This document shows, piece after piece, positions 12,031-23,662 of a stretch of DNA of 64,000 nucleotides (positions are counted from its first letter, which is position 1; every line of letters starts with the position of its first letter). Below the pieces are notes generated by a model, which was given only the letters and a program-made list of their open reading frames with translations, did no database searches and was not told where the DNA came from. The position numbers and the translations under genes were made by a program. Source of the stretch: Motacilla alba alba (lineage: Eukaryota; Chordata; Aves; Passeriformes; Motacillidae); the NCBI RefSeq assembly GCF_015832195.1, contig NC_052046.1, forward strand, positions 33,632,911 to 33,696,910. The letters are read 5' to 3'.

Positions 12031-15000
12031 GCAAAAACTGAAATTCTGCACAGTGGAGCTATAACAAATATGTATGTGCTGCTCAGCTCATATTACGATA
12101 ATTACGATGTTTAGCAATGGGTCATTGATGTTGCATGTCAGCAGATGAGTAATGCTTTTGATGATATTAATGGACACCAGGAAAGTTTTCAAGGATTGCA
12201 TTCATTTGACTTATTTTCTTCACCCGCCCACAAATTCCTTTAATTTCAAATAGGCCTCCTACAGCACAGCAAAAAAAAATCACAGCTGCAAGCACTGAGA
12301 CATGAAATACTGCCTGGGAAGTTGGGGCCACTGTTTCAGACAAGTACAGAGCTGTTTGGGTGTTATGATTAATAAGGAAAATATTTTAAGCTGGCCCGAC
12401 AAACCGGGGCATAAGCCTTTCAATGAGATGTATTTAAATTGGTGCACTTAGAGTGAACAAACTAGATTGATGTAATATCCCCGTGTAGACGTGCCCTTGC
12501 TCTGCTTGCCTCCCTGCTTTGATCTGAGATCAGGGAGCGAGATGAAAGCAGATCAGAAGAGTGCTCCCTATTGTACCTCTGTAAGTGATCACATCTATCT
12601 TCATGTGACGCCATGGCAGCTGAGGCCAGCTCAGGTGGCAGAGCTGATTTCCCACAGTTATAAATGCAAAGGGACTGCGGGCAGGGAATTTCAATGAGGG
12701 ACGCTTGATTTTGCAATGTCAGCCAGCAGGCCCTCAGTCAGCTGATTTAATCTTCTGCACTGCCTATCCATTTAGCCACGTTTTTGGAAAGTGGTTGCAT
12801 TAGAGGCAGCCATAAAGATGTAGGTTCCTTGTTTATTTCATGTCATTGGACAGAATAGCTACTTCAATGATAGGACAATTAGGTGTAGTTGCTCAAAATT
12901 AATGTCACTGCTCTGACACAAAAGAGAGGAACAGAGTGTAATTGAACCTGTTACATATTGATATGCTCTATGGAAAAAAGAATACATATTGTTGATAGAT
13001 CTATGTACACACAAAAAAAATTATTATTTGTTTCTTCTAGTAGCCAGGTACAGATGTTCTGATGCCAAATATATGTTAGAAGTACTACAGAAATACTGTC
13101 TTCCACTGAAAGAGCCTATGTATTGATTATGCATCTATAATCATCTTGCTTGGCTAAACTTACAGTGTGATTTCTTTTACTGCAGTATGAAATCTTTTTA
13201 TTCCCTGCTGACTGTGATGTGGAGGAAGTGGTAAAATCCTTTTCTGAGTTTTCAGAACCTGCTAGAAGCTGTAATGCATCAGCTTTTGCTGGAAAAGAGC
13301 ACTGCTGGACACTAAATCACAGCCTTTTGAAGAAAATGTTGAAATTAACCCAATGCTTAAAAATTCTATTAAAAAAGCATTTTCATTTTTCTGCTGTCCA
13401 TGGATATATTCACATAGAAGCAAACTCCATTTTGCACTTAATAAGTTTTTGCTTTAATTTTTTTAATTGTTTGTACAATAACATGGATTTAGTCTTTGCA
13501 ATCTTCTAGTGTAGCCATATTTCACAACAAGAATTTTTGTCTATTCCAGTAGTGTAAATGGAAATAAGATAGCATATATAATTTTTAATTAGATCTTTTA
13601 TGACCTATGACTATATAAGGGTCAAAAGCTTCAAATATTTTACAGATTATTTATTTGTGCAAGAAAATATTCAGTTATCTTGTCTGTTGACTCTTTGTGA
13701 GAATTGTAGACTTAGATCTAGAAAAAGACCTTATCTAATATTTAGAAAGATTTATTAGCATTTCAAATGAGTTCCTGTAACTAATTTGTTTTCCTCTATT
13801 GCCACTGACCAAACTTTTCTATGTCAAATCAGTATGCCAAAACAGAATTGAATAACTTGGAAATATGAATAAATCTATTCTGACTGTTCATTCTATGGCA
13901 GTAGTTAATCATGATTGCTTAAAAGCCCCAAAATGACCTGAGTTGGATTAATTCCCTGTTCTGCAGTGAATTAAATTATATTTTGAGTATTAGAAAACAA
14001 AAGGCGATCTTGAACACCCTCATTTTCCTAGTCATTTTTAGGTAAACTGGGGTGAATCCATAAGAAAAGATGAGTTCCTTGAAGAACATTAGTTCATTTT
14101 CACTCTGGCCATGGATATTTCTCACAAGACTTAAATAATAGAATTTGTCTTCTGGAGACCTAGTCCTGTGGCTGAAAAAGCTGTCAGTAGTTACAGTTGT
14201 GAAGGCTGATTCTGAGCTTGCATGGGAATGAAAACTTTTCTACTCAGGCATTTGTACTAATTTGTACTGATTTGGTGCTTTCCATTGAATGGATGTTTGG
14301 ATTTCTGAAAGCAGGCAGCATTAGGGAAAAGGCAATCCCTTCTTTATTTAGTAGAAGACAAATGGAATGGAGGCAGGCAACAAAATTATCTGCCTCCCTG
14401 GAGGCTATGGAAAATACTCTCCATTGCAGCTCAGTGATAGACTTTCACTGAGCGTAGAAAGACAATTGCATGAAATTGGGTTGAATTATGGGTAGGTAGT
14501 TCAGTAAGATGGACTACTGCCCACTGGGGAGAATTTTGGAGATGTGAAAAACTGATCTTTAACAATGATACTGTATGTAAAAATAACAATTTGTCTTTTA
14601 TGGAGATAACTTTCCAAGGCTTTGGCTTTGCTTCTTGAGTATCAGGTTAATCTACACAGAACAAAAGGAAAAATGTAAAAAGAAAAGAATGTATGTATAT
14701 GTGTCTGTGTGTGTCTGTGTGAAATGACATATCCCCTACTTTCAAATAACACAAAGAAGTCAATTTTATGCAATTTACCTTTTTCTACTCTGAATGATGT
14801 TAGTTAAAATATTTATAATTTGTTGTGTTTATGCAGGAATCTAAAGCTAATAACACAACAAGTAATTCTAAATAGTAGCCTAACAGATAATTCAATTTTA
14901 GCATACTTTAATATAATCAGTTTTTATGAAAACACATCTAAAGAGACAATTTGTCTCATTAAAATTCAACAGGCATTTAGCTCAGCTGGAACAGGACTTA

Positions 15001-15832
15001 TTTCAGCCTCATTCACACTGAATTTTCAGACAGTTTACAAACACAAAGACTTAAACAAAAGTAAATACAAAATACTTTTGGAGTTAGAGTGCTGAAAATA
15101 TTTGAGTGGCAGTATCTATATATTTTTATGAAGTACTCTATCTTTACCCTTTCAAATTTGAGAAAATTGCAGTTTTATAAACCATAATTATATGAAACCA
15201 TACTTAATGGTTATATTTGGTAATGCTGAGACAATATTAATCAAGTTTCTAAAAATTCATATATACTTTCTCATTTCTCATATCGGTACTTTTGTGCTTC
15301 AGGTAATTACAGTCATCTTTAGATTTTATATGTGGTTGGGTGGCACTCCTGTAAATCTATTTATATTTGGAATTCAAACTTTCACAAATTTTCACGAATT
15401 TGACAATTTTAGGTATGTATTTTTGCATGTCTCTGGGATGAGAGAAGCTGTGTTAGCAGTCTGAAACCTATCTTGAGAAAATGTACATCTGTGACTCTGT
15501 GGTGGATGTGTGTCAGCTGCTGCCTGAGCTCTACACTCTGGACGATGCTACTTTTAACTTCTTTTTGAACTATGAGATACTGTACATGCTGTTTGAACCC
15601 TGCACTGTGCTTGAATACATTTCCTAATGATGTTCTTCCTCTCTGCCCTGCAAATTCCTGAAGTCTGGACTAATTTTTAGCTGCATGTGAGAAAAGGGTT
15701 ACATTTCTGATCAGCTTCTCTTACAGCTGAATCATACAGGATTAGTGAAAATCCAGCTATTTACGTACCACAAAATTATTGTCTCAGTGTGTTTCTCCCT
15801 TCTCCTCTGTTGCCCAGTTTTGCTGTTTGGTT
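12031..15832. other. Unique non-coding sequence, possible conserved element near 12.4-12.8 kb
   Basis: No gene was recognised. The part at about 12380-12790 is less AT-biased than its surroundings, holds several CpGs and repeated AGCTGA/CAGCTG-type words, and contains no transposon sequence. It looks like a candidate regulatory or conserved block. The rest (12800-15830) is AT-rich, with a TG/TC-rich microsatellite-like patch at about 14692-14722. Short open frames at 13219-13509, 14820-15095 and 15192-15464 are AT-rich hydrophobic or asparagine/lysine-rich translations without motifs. Confidence 0.6.
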
Positions 15833-15886
15833 GGTTTTTGTTTGCTTGGGGCTTTGTTTGGTTTTTGTTTGCTTGGGGCTTTGTTT
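15833..15886 (+). repeat. 27-bp tandem repeat, two exact copies plus partial third
   Basis: The unit begins ggtttttgtttgcttggg and is repeated exactly at 15833-15859 and 15860-15886. A diverged partial copy (ggtatttgttttt) follows from 15887. It is G/T-rich on the plus strand. The open frames overlapping it read as repeating aromatic peptides (WFLFAWGFV twice), which is a by-product of the repeat and not a membrane protein. Confidence 0.9.
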
Positions 15887-15899
15887 GGTATTTGTTTTT

Positions 15900-18800
15900 A
15901 TTTTGTTGGTTAATTTGTTGGGGTTTTTTGTGGATAAAGGAAAATTATGCACAGAGTTCTCTGTGCCTGTATGGTCTGTTACAGGCCAGATCAGAGAGAG
16001 AAGCAGAAGGCAGTTTGATTCCCAGTTTGTAATTCCATCTAGTAGGACGGGTACTGAAATTTATCCTGTAGCATAGTGGCTGGTAGGTGAGAGAAGCCTG
16101 CACGTTGCCCTAGGAGATGTTCTCATGAGCTTTTGCTAAGTAACAAGTGCCTGTGACTCTATCTTTATTCCTATTCCTTCTATTTTTGAAGGAAGACTTA
16201 CAGTGATCTTAGCAACTCTCTAAAATGGGTAGGGTGACAGTTAGACCTTACTGCTTCTTTTTCTATTTTTTTTTCCAAATGTGGATTTAACGATCCTAAC
16301 TGGGAGGCAACTACTCCAGACATATTCTGTTACATCTAATAAGTTAGGATCTTTGTCATTCAGCACCCTCTCTAATTCTATTTCCATGTTCCCATTACTC
16401 TTTATGGATATAAATACTCCTGTGAAGTAATAATTTTATCATTTTTTGCTTTTCATTTCAGAACTTTTCGATTTCTGTGTGTGAGATGGATGGTGTTGGC
16501 AGACATGAGAGAGTTTTTTGTCATTTTTTGTTTACTCTTCTCATCTTCTTTGTTTTGCAAGGATACGCATGGACATCTGGTCCAGGATCATGTGTGCTGA
16601 AACTCATCACCTGAGAATGAAATTACTTTGAATCTGACTTCCTATCTGGTGTAATTGGAGGACCTTCCCTTGTGTTCTTTGTCAGGCATGGTCAGACCTT
16701 GGGGTCAAAGATGAACGTGCTTTAGCTCTGAGAGTTATTTCCAAAGGGACCAAATCCTGCTGTAACCTTCAGTGCCAAGGAAGGGTGTGCATGCCAGTAA
16801 TCACCAAAGAGCAAAATGCAAAGGGTATCACATGTAAGTCTGTGATATTCGCCTGTTTTCCTCTCTTTGGATACTGGCCGTTCACTCTCTGAGAAGAAAA
16901 TACTGCTCACAGAAGGACTGTGGCCAAGAGGCCAGGCCAGGCCCTTGGAGCTAAGACTGTTCAGGGAAGGAACTATGGCATTGGCAACAAAACCTTGTAC
17001 AGAAAAACTAACTTGAGCTGAACTACCTAGCAACAAAGTAATTTTTTTCCTCCACAGAAGGAAGAAATAACAAATGCGCCTGTGTTTTCAAAATTATTGC
17101 TGTAATTTTTAGTGTACCCCCATATACTCTTAAGATGAGAACAATTTTGTAGACTATTTTGCTTTGAAAGGAGATGTCTGTGGTTAATCACTGTGCTGCT
17201 GGGAGAAAAGAGATTACTGTTCTTATCTTACTGCTGCGCTTCTTGAAGAGTGTTCCTAGTGCTGTGCTCATTCCTACCTTGGCTCTTGAGTTGCTTTTTT
17301 TTTCTTTTTCAATTCACTCTACCCTTGCTTTAAAGGGACGGCAATTTAGACTCCAGTGGCTACAGTAGCAATTCTGTAACATCAGCCTTTTAGATTTATT
17401 TTTTTTAAACACAAACCCAAGGTATTACCATAGGATTAAGCATATGTAATTTATCATTTGTAGTGTACTGCCTTTACTGCAGCTAAATTCAGCTAGAATG
17501 TACAACCAAATGACAACATACGTACCTTTAAAACTATATTAAATGCTTCCTTGTATTTTAAAGTCAAACAATTTACATAGTGAGATATCTTGCATAATCA
17601 CACACATCTCAAAAAGAAAATTTAAAATACCAAAAAGCATTACATTCCAACTCTGATCTTTTTATCTTTTTTTTCTTTTTTTTCCCCATTTCAGTGATGG
17701 ACCATTTGTCTTAAGCCAAAAAGAGGTAAAGTATATCTGACTTTTATGTCATTTGCCATACCCACAGGAGCTGCTTTGCTTCATTGCTAGCATTGTTTAG
17801 ATCATTTGTACCAGAGAGGAAAGTACTGAGAAGCCAATAAATTGCAGCTGCTTTTAAAAAGGAGCTGAAAATCAATAATAAATTATTGTTTTCTACAGCA
17901 GTTTAGCTTCCTTATGTGTCCCCATTGACATGTGGATGTAGCTACAAATTAATTTAGTTCTAGGCTGTAAAAATCCTAACATTCTCTGGACTGACTCTCT
18001 GGCATGCATTAGTGATATAAAAATAACATGGCAGAATAGCTTTCGAGGAGTGCCGAACACTGCAAGTTATTTTTATAGTTTAATGAGATATAGGCCCATA
18101 CTTCCAGAGGGAGACACAGTGAGCAGAACACTCCATAATTTACTGCAGTAAAATGATCAGGATTCATGCTGTCTATAAAACATGAAAAACATTCTTCATT
18201 CCTTACCAATTAGATCATACTTACAACTCCCGGCTCCTTTGAGCTTAAAAGAAAATTCTAACTGCTAGACATAAATGAATGCTGCGGTTAAATTAAAGCC
18301 TTCAACAGCCCAAACAGGCTTGAAAGAAATGCCTTCTGGATGTTATTAACATGCATACTTAAGTGCTATTTTTAAAATTTAACTGCAAGCCATAGCAACC
18401 ACAAATGTTTATAATAGCTATTTCAAAATTGAAGCATTAATTTAAAAAGCATTTTCATTGCTGTTAATTTCTTCCCAATAATTTTATTTCAGCTTTTACT
18501 ACAGTGGATTTTCTTTTTTTTTTTTTTTTGGCTGTGATGACAGACAACTTGAACCGAAGTCCCAAGATTGCATAATTCGCTGGCCTTGAAATGATTCTCC
18601 CATAAAATATATCACGCACAAATAACAGGCTCAATTCATCAAACATGTCTGATTTACGAAGTGAGCAATCCTATTTATTTCAGTGGCACATCAGCAAAGG
18701 ACAGGTAGATGGACATGTGTGCAGAGCTAATGCTTTGGTCCTGTGCTTCAGTTCAGACACGAATCATCGCACATCACAAAAATACCTGTGGCTTGTTCTG

Positions 18801-20180
18801 CAGTGTAGGCAGAACAAAGCAGTGTGGAGGAGCAGGAGGTAAGGAAAGAACAGATAGCAAAGGTGTTTGGTTTTCTGTCACAGGTTGCTGGTGTGGTTAA
18901 TCTTCTCTGCTTCAATACTCCACAGTTTCAATTCTTTTCCAATTCGGTCACACTGACAAGACACAAGCACTCTTTGCTGCTTACAAGAAATGTTGATTGC
19001 TTGACAGAAATGAATTTGAGGATGGCTCAAAGGTGACCTTGCAAGACTGAAATATCAAAGTATGTTGTTCTGATATGCCTGATAAAAGTGTCATTTAAAT
19101 ATCTATGGAAACTGGCTTTCACATGCAGCTCAGGGGCTTTGGTCATAAACAAAATACTGGACTGTGAAGGGATTTCAAAGATATACCTCATCCTTTTGAT
19201 GTCTGCAGCTAATCCTTTTCCTCAACTCAGTCCTTAGGAAGACTACTGAAGGTGAAGCTAAGCTGTTCAGTGGGAACACTATGATTTGTTTATTGCTTTG
19301 GTATTTCCCATAGACTACTGCTCCTGTGAATAAAGAACGTGTGATAAGACAAATGAATCCCCGCCTCTGTATTTAAAAATTAAAAATGCATTCTTCTCTG
19401 CATATGGCTATATTTGCATGTGTTAAGTGGGAAGCAAGCTAAGTAGTCTTGTATTGCCAGAGAGGAATTCAAAAACAGTCTGTAAACTTGGTATTAGTGT
19501 CTCATTTTTGCTACAGCTTTGAAAATGTGTTTGTGTTGTGTATTGTCATCAGGGTCTTCTCCAACATTCTCATTATGTAAGCAGTATTTAAGTTCAGGTA
19601 GTCATTTAGCTAACATAATGAAGTAGGGAACTGTTACAGATAATTAAGGGAGATGAACAGTTCATATTCTTTCTTTTGTAATTTTGGTCCAGCTGGGTGA
19701 GACAGATATTTTCCGGCACAACCAACCAACCAACCAAACCAAACTGAAACAAAGACCAACAGTAACAAATCCAGTGTTTTTTAAATACTTGACATCTTTT
19801 GTTTTTTAGGTTTTCTGGAGGATTGGTTCCATTATATAGACCTAGTTTTTTTTGGTCTTTTTTTCAATATTTCATTGATTTAATTTTAATTTTTTTAGGC
19901 TTTGTACCATTTGTGATGTACAGATCTCCAGAAATTTTCTTGTGAATTCAAAAATTACAGGATCCATTTCATTAGTTTCTTTTTTTTTTTTTTTGCAAAA
20001 GATAAACATAAGGCTAATAAGAATAATGTAATTAAATTGGAATGATTGATTTGGAGTAACTGATAGAGAACACCATTACTTTTATGTGAGAGTTTCAAAG
20101 GGATTTCAAGTGCAAGTTAATTGAGCCTACTCATGCTCTTTGGGGTGGAGTTAATTCATATTATCGCATTCATCACAGGC
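15900..20180. other. Unique AT-rich non-coding sequence, candidate conserved block 17.8-18.7 kb
   Basis: No exon or transposon was recognised. The part at about 17800-18720 is free of repeats and rich in homeodomain-like ATTA/TAATTA words and compact motifs (for example gcataattcgctgg near 18570). It is interrupted by a T-run at about 18513-18529. It resembles vertebrate conserved non-coding sequence in texture. Other items are T-runs at 17640-17690 and 19981-19994 and a short (ACCA)n at 19718-19741. The open frames at 16722-17036 and 18645-19036 have no recognisable product. Confidence 0.6.
19718..19741. repeat. (ACCA)n short tandem repeat
   Basis: About six units of ACCA/ACCAA occur in a row. 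A similar CCAA-type repeat occurs at 31504-31537. No functional meaning is implied. Confidence 0.85.
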
Positions 20181-20199
20181 CCCAGCTGTGAACAGCTGG

Positions 20200-20930
20200 T
20201 GTCGGAGTCTCCCCCAGGTCAGGGTGACCCCAAAAGGTGGAAAAGCCTCTGCTCCAACCCGTGCCTTCAAAGAAAGACTCAGTAGTCTTCAGTTGTCCAG
20301 TCTCAAGGTTGTTTATTGTGTGTTATCTAAAAGATTTTCTTCCTGAGCTGCTGCAGTCTGCTTAGCAGGTCAGCCAAAGGCACACTCCCTGCCCCTGAGG
20401 CTGGTGCTATCTTTTACACTAAAAACTACGTGTACTATTTACAATTCTGTTCCAATAGCTATCACCTATGTTAGAAAGTCAGCTTCTATTCTAAACCAAT
20501 CTAAAAGTGCCAACATCACCCAAATCATGGAGGCTAGGAAGAAGGAAGAAAGACAAGGCATGCCCTGATTCCTCCATCTTGGAGCCTCAGACCCCCATGT
20601 ACAAAATCCAAACCCTACTGTACAGAGGTCAAAACCCCCCTGTACAGCACTCAAAAACTTTTCCCTTCACCTTAGTAGTAGTAGGTTATCTTATTAGAGT
20701 AGATTATCTCTACTATGCTACCTAAATTTGTGTGGCTTGTAATTCTTCATACAGAGTTGGTAATTTGCTCCATGGGCAAAGATCGAAACCCCACATGTCT
20801 TTGGCTGCATGCCAGGGTCTCAGAGCCCCCACCTGCCAGTGGCTCGGGCCATCCAGGGCACCCAGAGGGGTGTCCTGGGTTCCGACAAGATGGGGCTTCT
20901 CCTGCAACATCCTGCGCTTCTCCTGGACAC
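20200..20930 (-). mobile_element. Solo LTR of an endogenous retrovirus (ERVL-like)
   Basis: Read on the minus strand, this block has the order of an LTR. The U3-like part carries CA-rich and GTACA-repeat wording near 20595-20650. A TATA-like GTGTAAAAGATAGC (20406-20419) comes next, and an AATAAA signal about 90 bases further on (20312-20317). The block ends GGGGGAGACTCCGACA at 20200. The opposite end is CA at about 20928-20929 (minus TGTCCAGGAG). The wording matches an LTR I associate with songbird class III (ERVL) retroviruses. No internal gag/pol sequence adjoins it, so it is solo. Target duplication is unclear: gctgg (20195-20199) has a near match gctgt only at 20950-20954, which would require a slightly longer element. 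The small open frames inside (20466-21003) are not genes. Confidence 0.8.
20312..20317 (-). promoter_or_regulatory. LTR polyadenylation signal AATAAA
   Basis: The minus strand reads CACACAATAAACAACC here, inside the solo LTR. It sits about 90 bases downstream (in minus orientation) of the TATA-like box at 20406-20419 and about 110 bases before the LTR end. This is the spacing expected for a retroviral R region. It marks element orientation; activity today is unknown. Confidence 0.65.
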
Positions 20931-20954
20931 TAAAAGCAAGCAAAAAAAAGCTGT

Positions 20955-22245
20955 GTGTTTTGTGATTAGATGGGAGTGGTGCCTCCTATCTTTGAAGATA
21001 TGATCCTGCTGAACTTATTAAAAAATATAATTCAAGGAGCTGCCTTTGACCAAGTGAAAAAGTCCTTGGAAGAGAGCTTAAGTTAGCCAGCTACATGCAA
21101 TTTCTGTTCACCATCGCTCTCCTCTAGGGCTCTGGTGGAAGCCTGTGTCCAAAGTCTTCTCCCTTTGTTACATAAGCCCTGGCTGTCACTGAAGGAACAG
21201 CAGTGAGAAGGGCAGGACTGCATGCTCCCACCTTCAGGGGCTCACTTCCAGGTCATAGCCTCATCTTCAAGGACAGGATGTTTTTGCCAATGTGTTGACC
21301 TAAGGACAGGAATGGGCATAACATGGCACAAATTCCCTTCTGCAGTAAATGAATGTTGCTGTAAGGATAAAAGTGTTCAGTTCCCAAGAGTTTCTATCTC
21401 TTTTCTTCCTGTGTACAAACATCAGACTTTTGGAGGCAGTAAGAGAGATGGAAACTGTTGTACAGATAGCAGCATGATAAATATAAATTGGATTTTTACC
21501 TCTGCCAAGACTGACACAACAAAGGAGAATAGGAGGGGTTTGTTAAGGAAATAATCTAGTTATATGCTGAAGTAACAAAATTGTCTTTTAGTTAGCTTAT
21601 TTATTTTAATTTTCCTAGGGTGTAACAGCTGGAGTGCTGTAATCCACAAAGAAGCCCCATAGCATGGCCTGAATGTCGTGGCGCCAACAAGTGTGCAACA
21701 TTAGGTTTGACTTTGCTCTGTGTAAAGCAAATCTGTCAGGCCCACACTCTTGGAGCAGATCTGGAAAGAAGATCAAGAACTGGTAAATGTCTGGTAAAAA
21801 AAGGGGAGGTTTGTGACACTAGAGCTGATGACTGGAAATAAGAAGTAAGTTGATTAAAAGTTTTTTTAAGATCTGACATGCAGAAATGGTAAGTGGAATG
21901 TGGAAAAACCTTTTACACACTTCTGCCTTTTGGAGAGAAGTGAGAAGTTTCACTCCATAAAATATCTAAGATTAAAAAAAAAAAAAAGGCTTTGTTTGCT
22001 TTTATTATGGGAACAGCTACTTTGATCTCCCTCTAACTCAAGCAAGTTCCCACTGCTCAACTTCAAAGCACAGTTTTGGAATTCCAGGGCGTTTTAATGA
22101 ACTGTCCCCAAAAATCCTGTGCCTGTTGTCCTGGTGGTGGTGGGCTCCCAGATCATCAGATTATCCACTGCAACTGTCACCAAGGAAGGTATGTAAGAGA
22201 GGCAATGCAGCTATCTGAGGAGTTACCCATAAATGTATATGGTCA
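20955..22245. other. Unique non-coding sequence
   Basis: No gene or mobile element was recognised. The open frame at 21222-21554 (110 codons) shows no domain and is flanked by ordinary AT-rich DNA. An A-run lies at about 21974-21987. Slightly higher GC occurs near 21100-21300 and 22090-22200, without identifiable cause. Confidence 0.6.
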
Positions 22246-22249
22246 GTTC

Positions 22250-22693
22250 TATAGAATCATGAAAAGATTAAGGTTGTAAAAGACCTCTCAAATCATCAAG
22301 TCCAAACAACAGCCTAGCCCCATGACCACTATACCATGTCCTCAAGTGCCATATCCATATGTTTCTTGAATACTTTAGGGATGCCAGCTTCTCCACCTCC
22401 CTGGGAAGTCAATTACAATACTTGATAACCCTTTCAATCAAGAATTTTTCCCTAATATATAATCTAAAACTCTATGACAAAACTTGAGGCCATTTCCTCT
22501 TGGCCTTCTCACATATTACCTGGTAGAAGAGACTCACACGCACCTCAGTGCAACCTCCTTTCAGGCAGTTATAGAGAGCGAAAAGGCTTCCCCTGACCCT
22601 CCTTTTGTCCAAGTTAAATAATCCCAGTTCCTTCAGCTGCTCCTCATAAGACTTGTGCTTCAGCCCCTTAATTGCCTTTATTGTCCTGCTCAG
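22250..22693 (-). mobile_element. CR1 LINE 3' fragment
   Basis: The plus strand opens with atagaatcatg and continues with words close to the inverted CR1 3' UTR (gaccactataccatgtcctcaagtgcc, cctccctgggaag). Minus-strand translation at about 22500-22690 then gives the end of CR1 ORF2: KGLKHKSYEEQLKELGLFNL, KRR, and ALYNCLKGGCTEVRVSLFYQV. The frame is open across this piece, which keeps the usual order and spacing of the family's C-terminus. The copy stops near 22693, where AT-rich low-complexity DNA begins. It is 5'-truncated and inactive. Confidence 0.9.
22500..22693 (-). pseudogene. CR1 ORF2 C-terminal fragment
   Basis: This is the last part of the reverse transcriptase protein of the CR1 element, recognised by the HKSYEEQL and ALYNCLKGGC blocks. 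It has no catalytic residues of its own, because the active site lies far upstream and is missing. The open frame runs on past 22693 into AT-rich filler, which is not CR1 sequence. The fragment is non-functional. Confidence 0.85.
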
Positions 22694-22833
22694 AAACGTA
22701 AAATATACATGTCTTGCACATAGATACATTTTGTGTAATGTATAATATATAATATATATTACAGATATGGAAGTGCATTGTACATGTACATATATATACA
22801 TTTTTATATATATATTTATGTATGTATTTATTA
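22694..22833. repeat. AT-rich low-complexity spacer between CR1 pieces
   Basis: The spacer consists of imperfect TATA/ATGTA repeats, including tatatatacattttta and tatgtatgta. It separates two CR1 3' ends that point the same way. It could be an expanded CR1 tail-associated microsatellite or an older AT-rich site. Confidence 0.75.
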
Positions 22834-23059
22834 TGGAATCACTGAATACCCTGCATTGGACGGGACCCACAATGATCATCAGTGTCCAGCTCCTGGCCTG
22901 GCACAGGACAGTCCCAAGAATTGCAACATGACAACAGAGATTTTAAACCTGATTGCTTCATGGCTGCTGCGGCCAAGGCGGCCACCAATCTTCACACATG
23001 AGGGCCTGTGTCCTAACAAGCCACAAGCCAAGGAAGGTACATCTCCTAGTTGGCTGCTT

Positions 23060-23522
23060 TATTAGCTATACCGTGAAGTTATCATCCAGACATTTTAGGA
23101 CTGTTCTGGACCTTTTTGTGCCAGATACGTGATGCTCCCAGTTAATGTCCAACAAGCTGATATTCCTATAAGGACAAGGGCAGTTGTTTTGGAGGTGTCT
23201 CTTAGCTCCTCAAAGAATAATTCTCTGGAATCATTGTCACGGATAGGTGGCCTATAGTAGACTCCTGTGATGACATCCACATTATTTTTTTGTCCCTTAA
23301 TCCTTATTCAGAGACTGTCAGCCTGCCATCGCTGGCTTCAGGCAGTATTCCAGCCCTCCCAACTCACCTACCCCTCCTGGAGAGCTTGTGACCATGCAAC
23401 ATGGCACTCTAATCTAGGGGTTCATCCCACCACGTTTCACTAATTCCAAAGATGTAAAATCTCTGGGACCAGGCCAAAGCCTCCCGCTCTTCTTTCTTCC
23501 TCACACTGTATACATTGGTGTA
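23060..23522 (-). pseudogene. CR1 ORF2 endonuclease fragment (broken)
   Basis: In CR1, the N-terminal APE-like endonuclease of ORF2 nicks target DNA to prime reverse transcription. Minus-strand translation shows its blocks in order: YTN...S at 23505-23522, the GISETWWDE block at 23421-23447, then GVYYRPP and ALVLIG within 23095-23280. The ETWWD glutamate, a metal-binding residue in this enzyme family, is still present. The following GDFN motif has decayed: after ALVLIG the frame reads ISACW. A stop follows soon after WWDEPLD, so the protein cannot be made. It is followed on the minus strand by a CR1 3' end, without an RT domain. Confidence 0.85.
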
Positions 23523-23662
23523 GAAATATTTCAGGTGTGGTCTGTTGTAACTGATACCTCATGGAGCAGCTTGAGAGATCCCACTGGCACCTCCTCCTTC
23601 AAATTTTGGTTTGACTTCCCATTGGTCTGGCAAGCATAGGTTTGCGCCTTCCCCCTTCAAAT

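Noticed and set aside
15745..16076. Hydrophobic open frames that look like membrane protein segments
   Set aside because: The repeated aromatic stretch comes from a G/T-rich 27-bp tandem repeat.
22472..22879. 135-codon minus frame as a host gene
   Set aside because: Its C-terminal half is CR1 ORF2, and its N-terminal half is translated AT-rich microsatellite.
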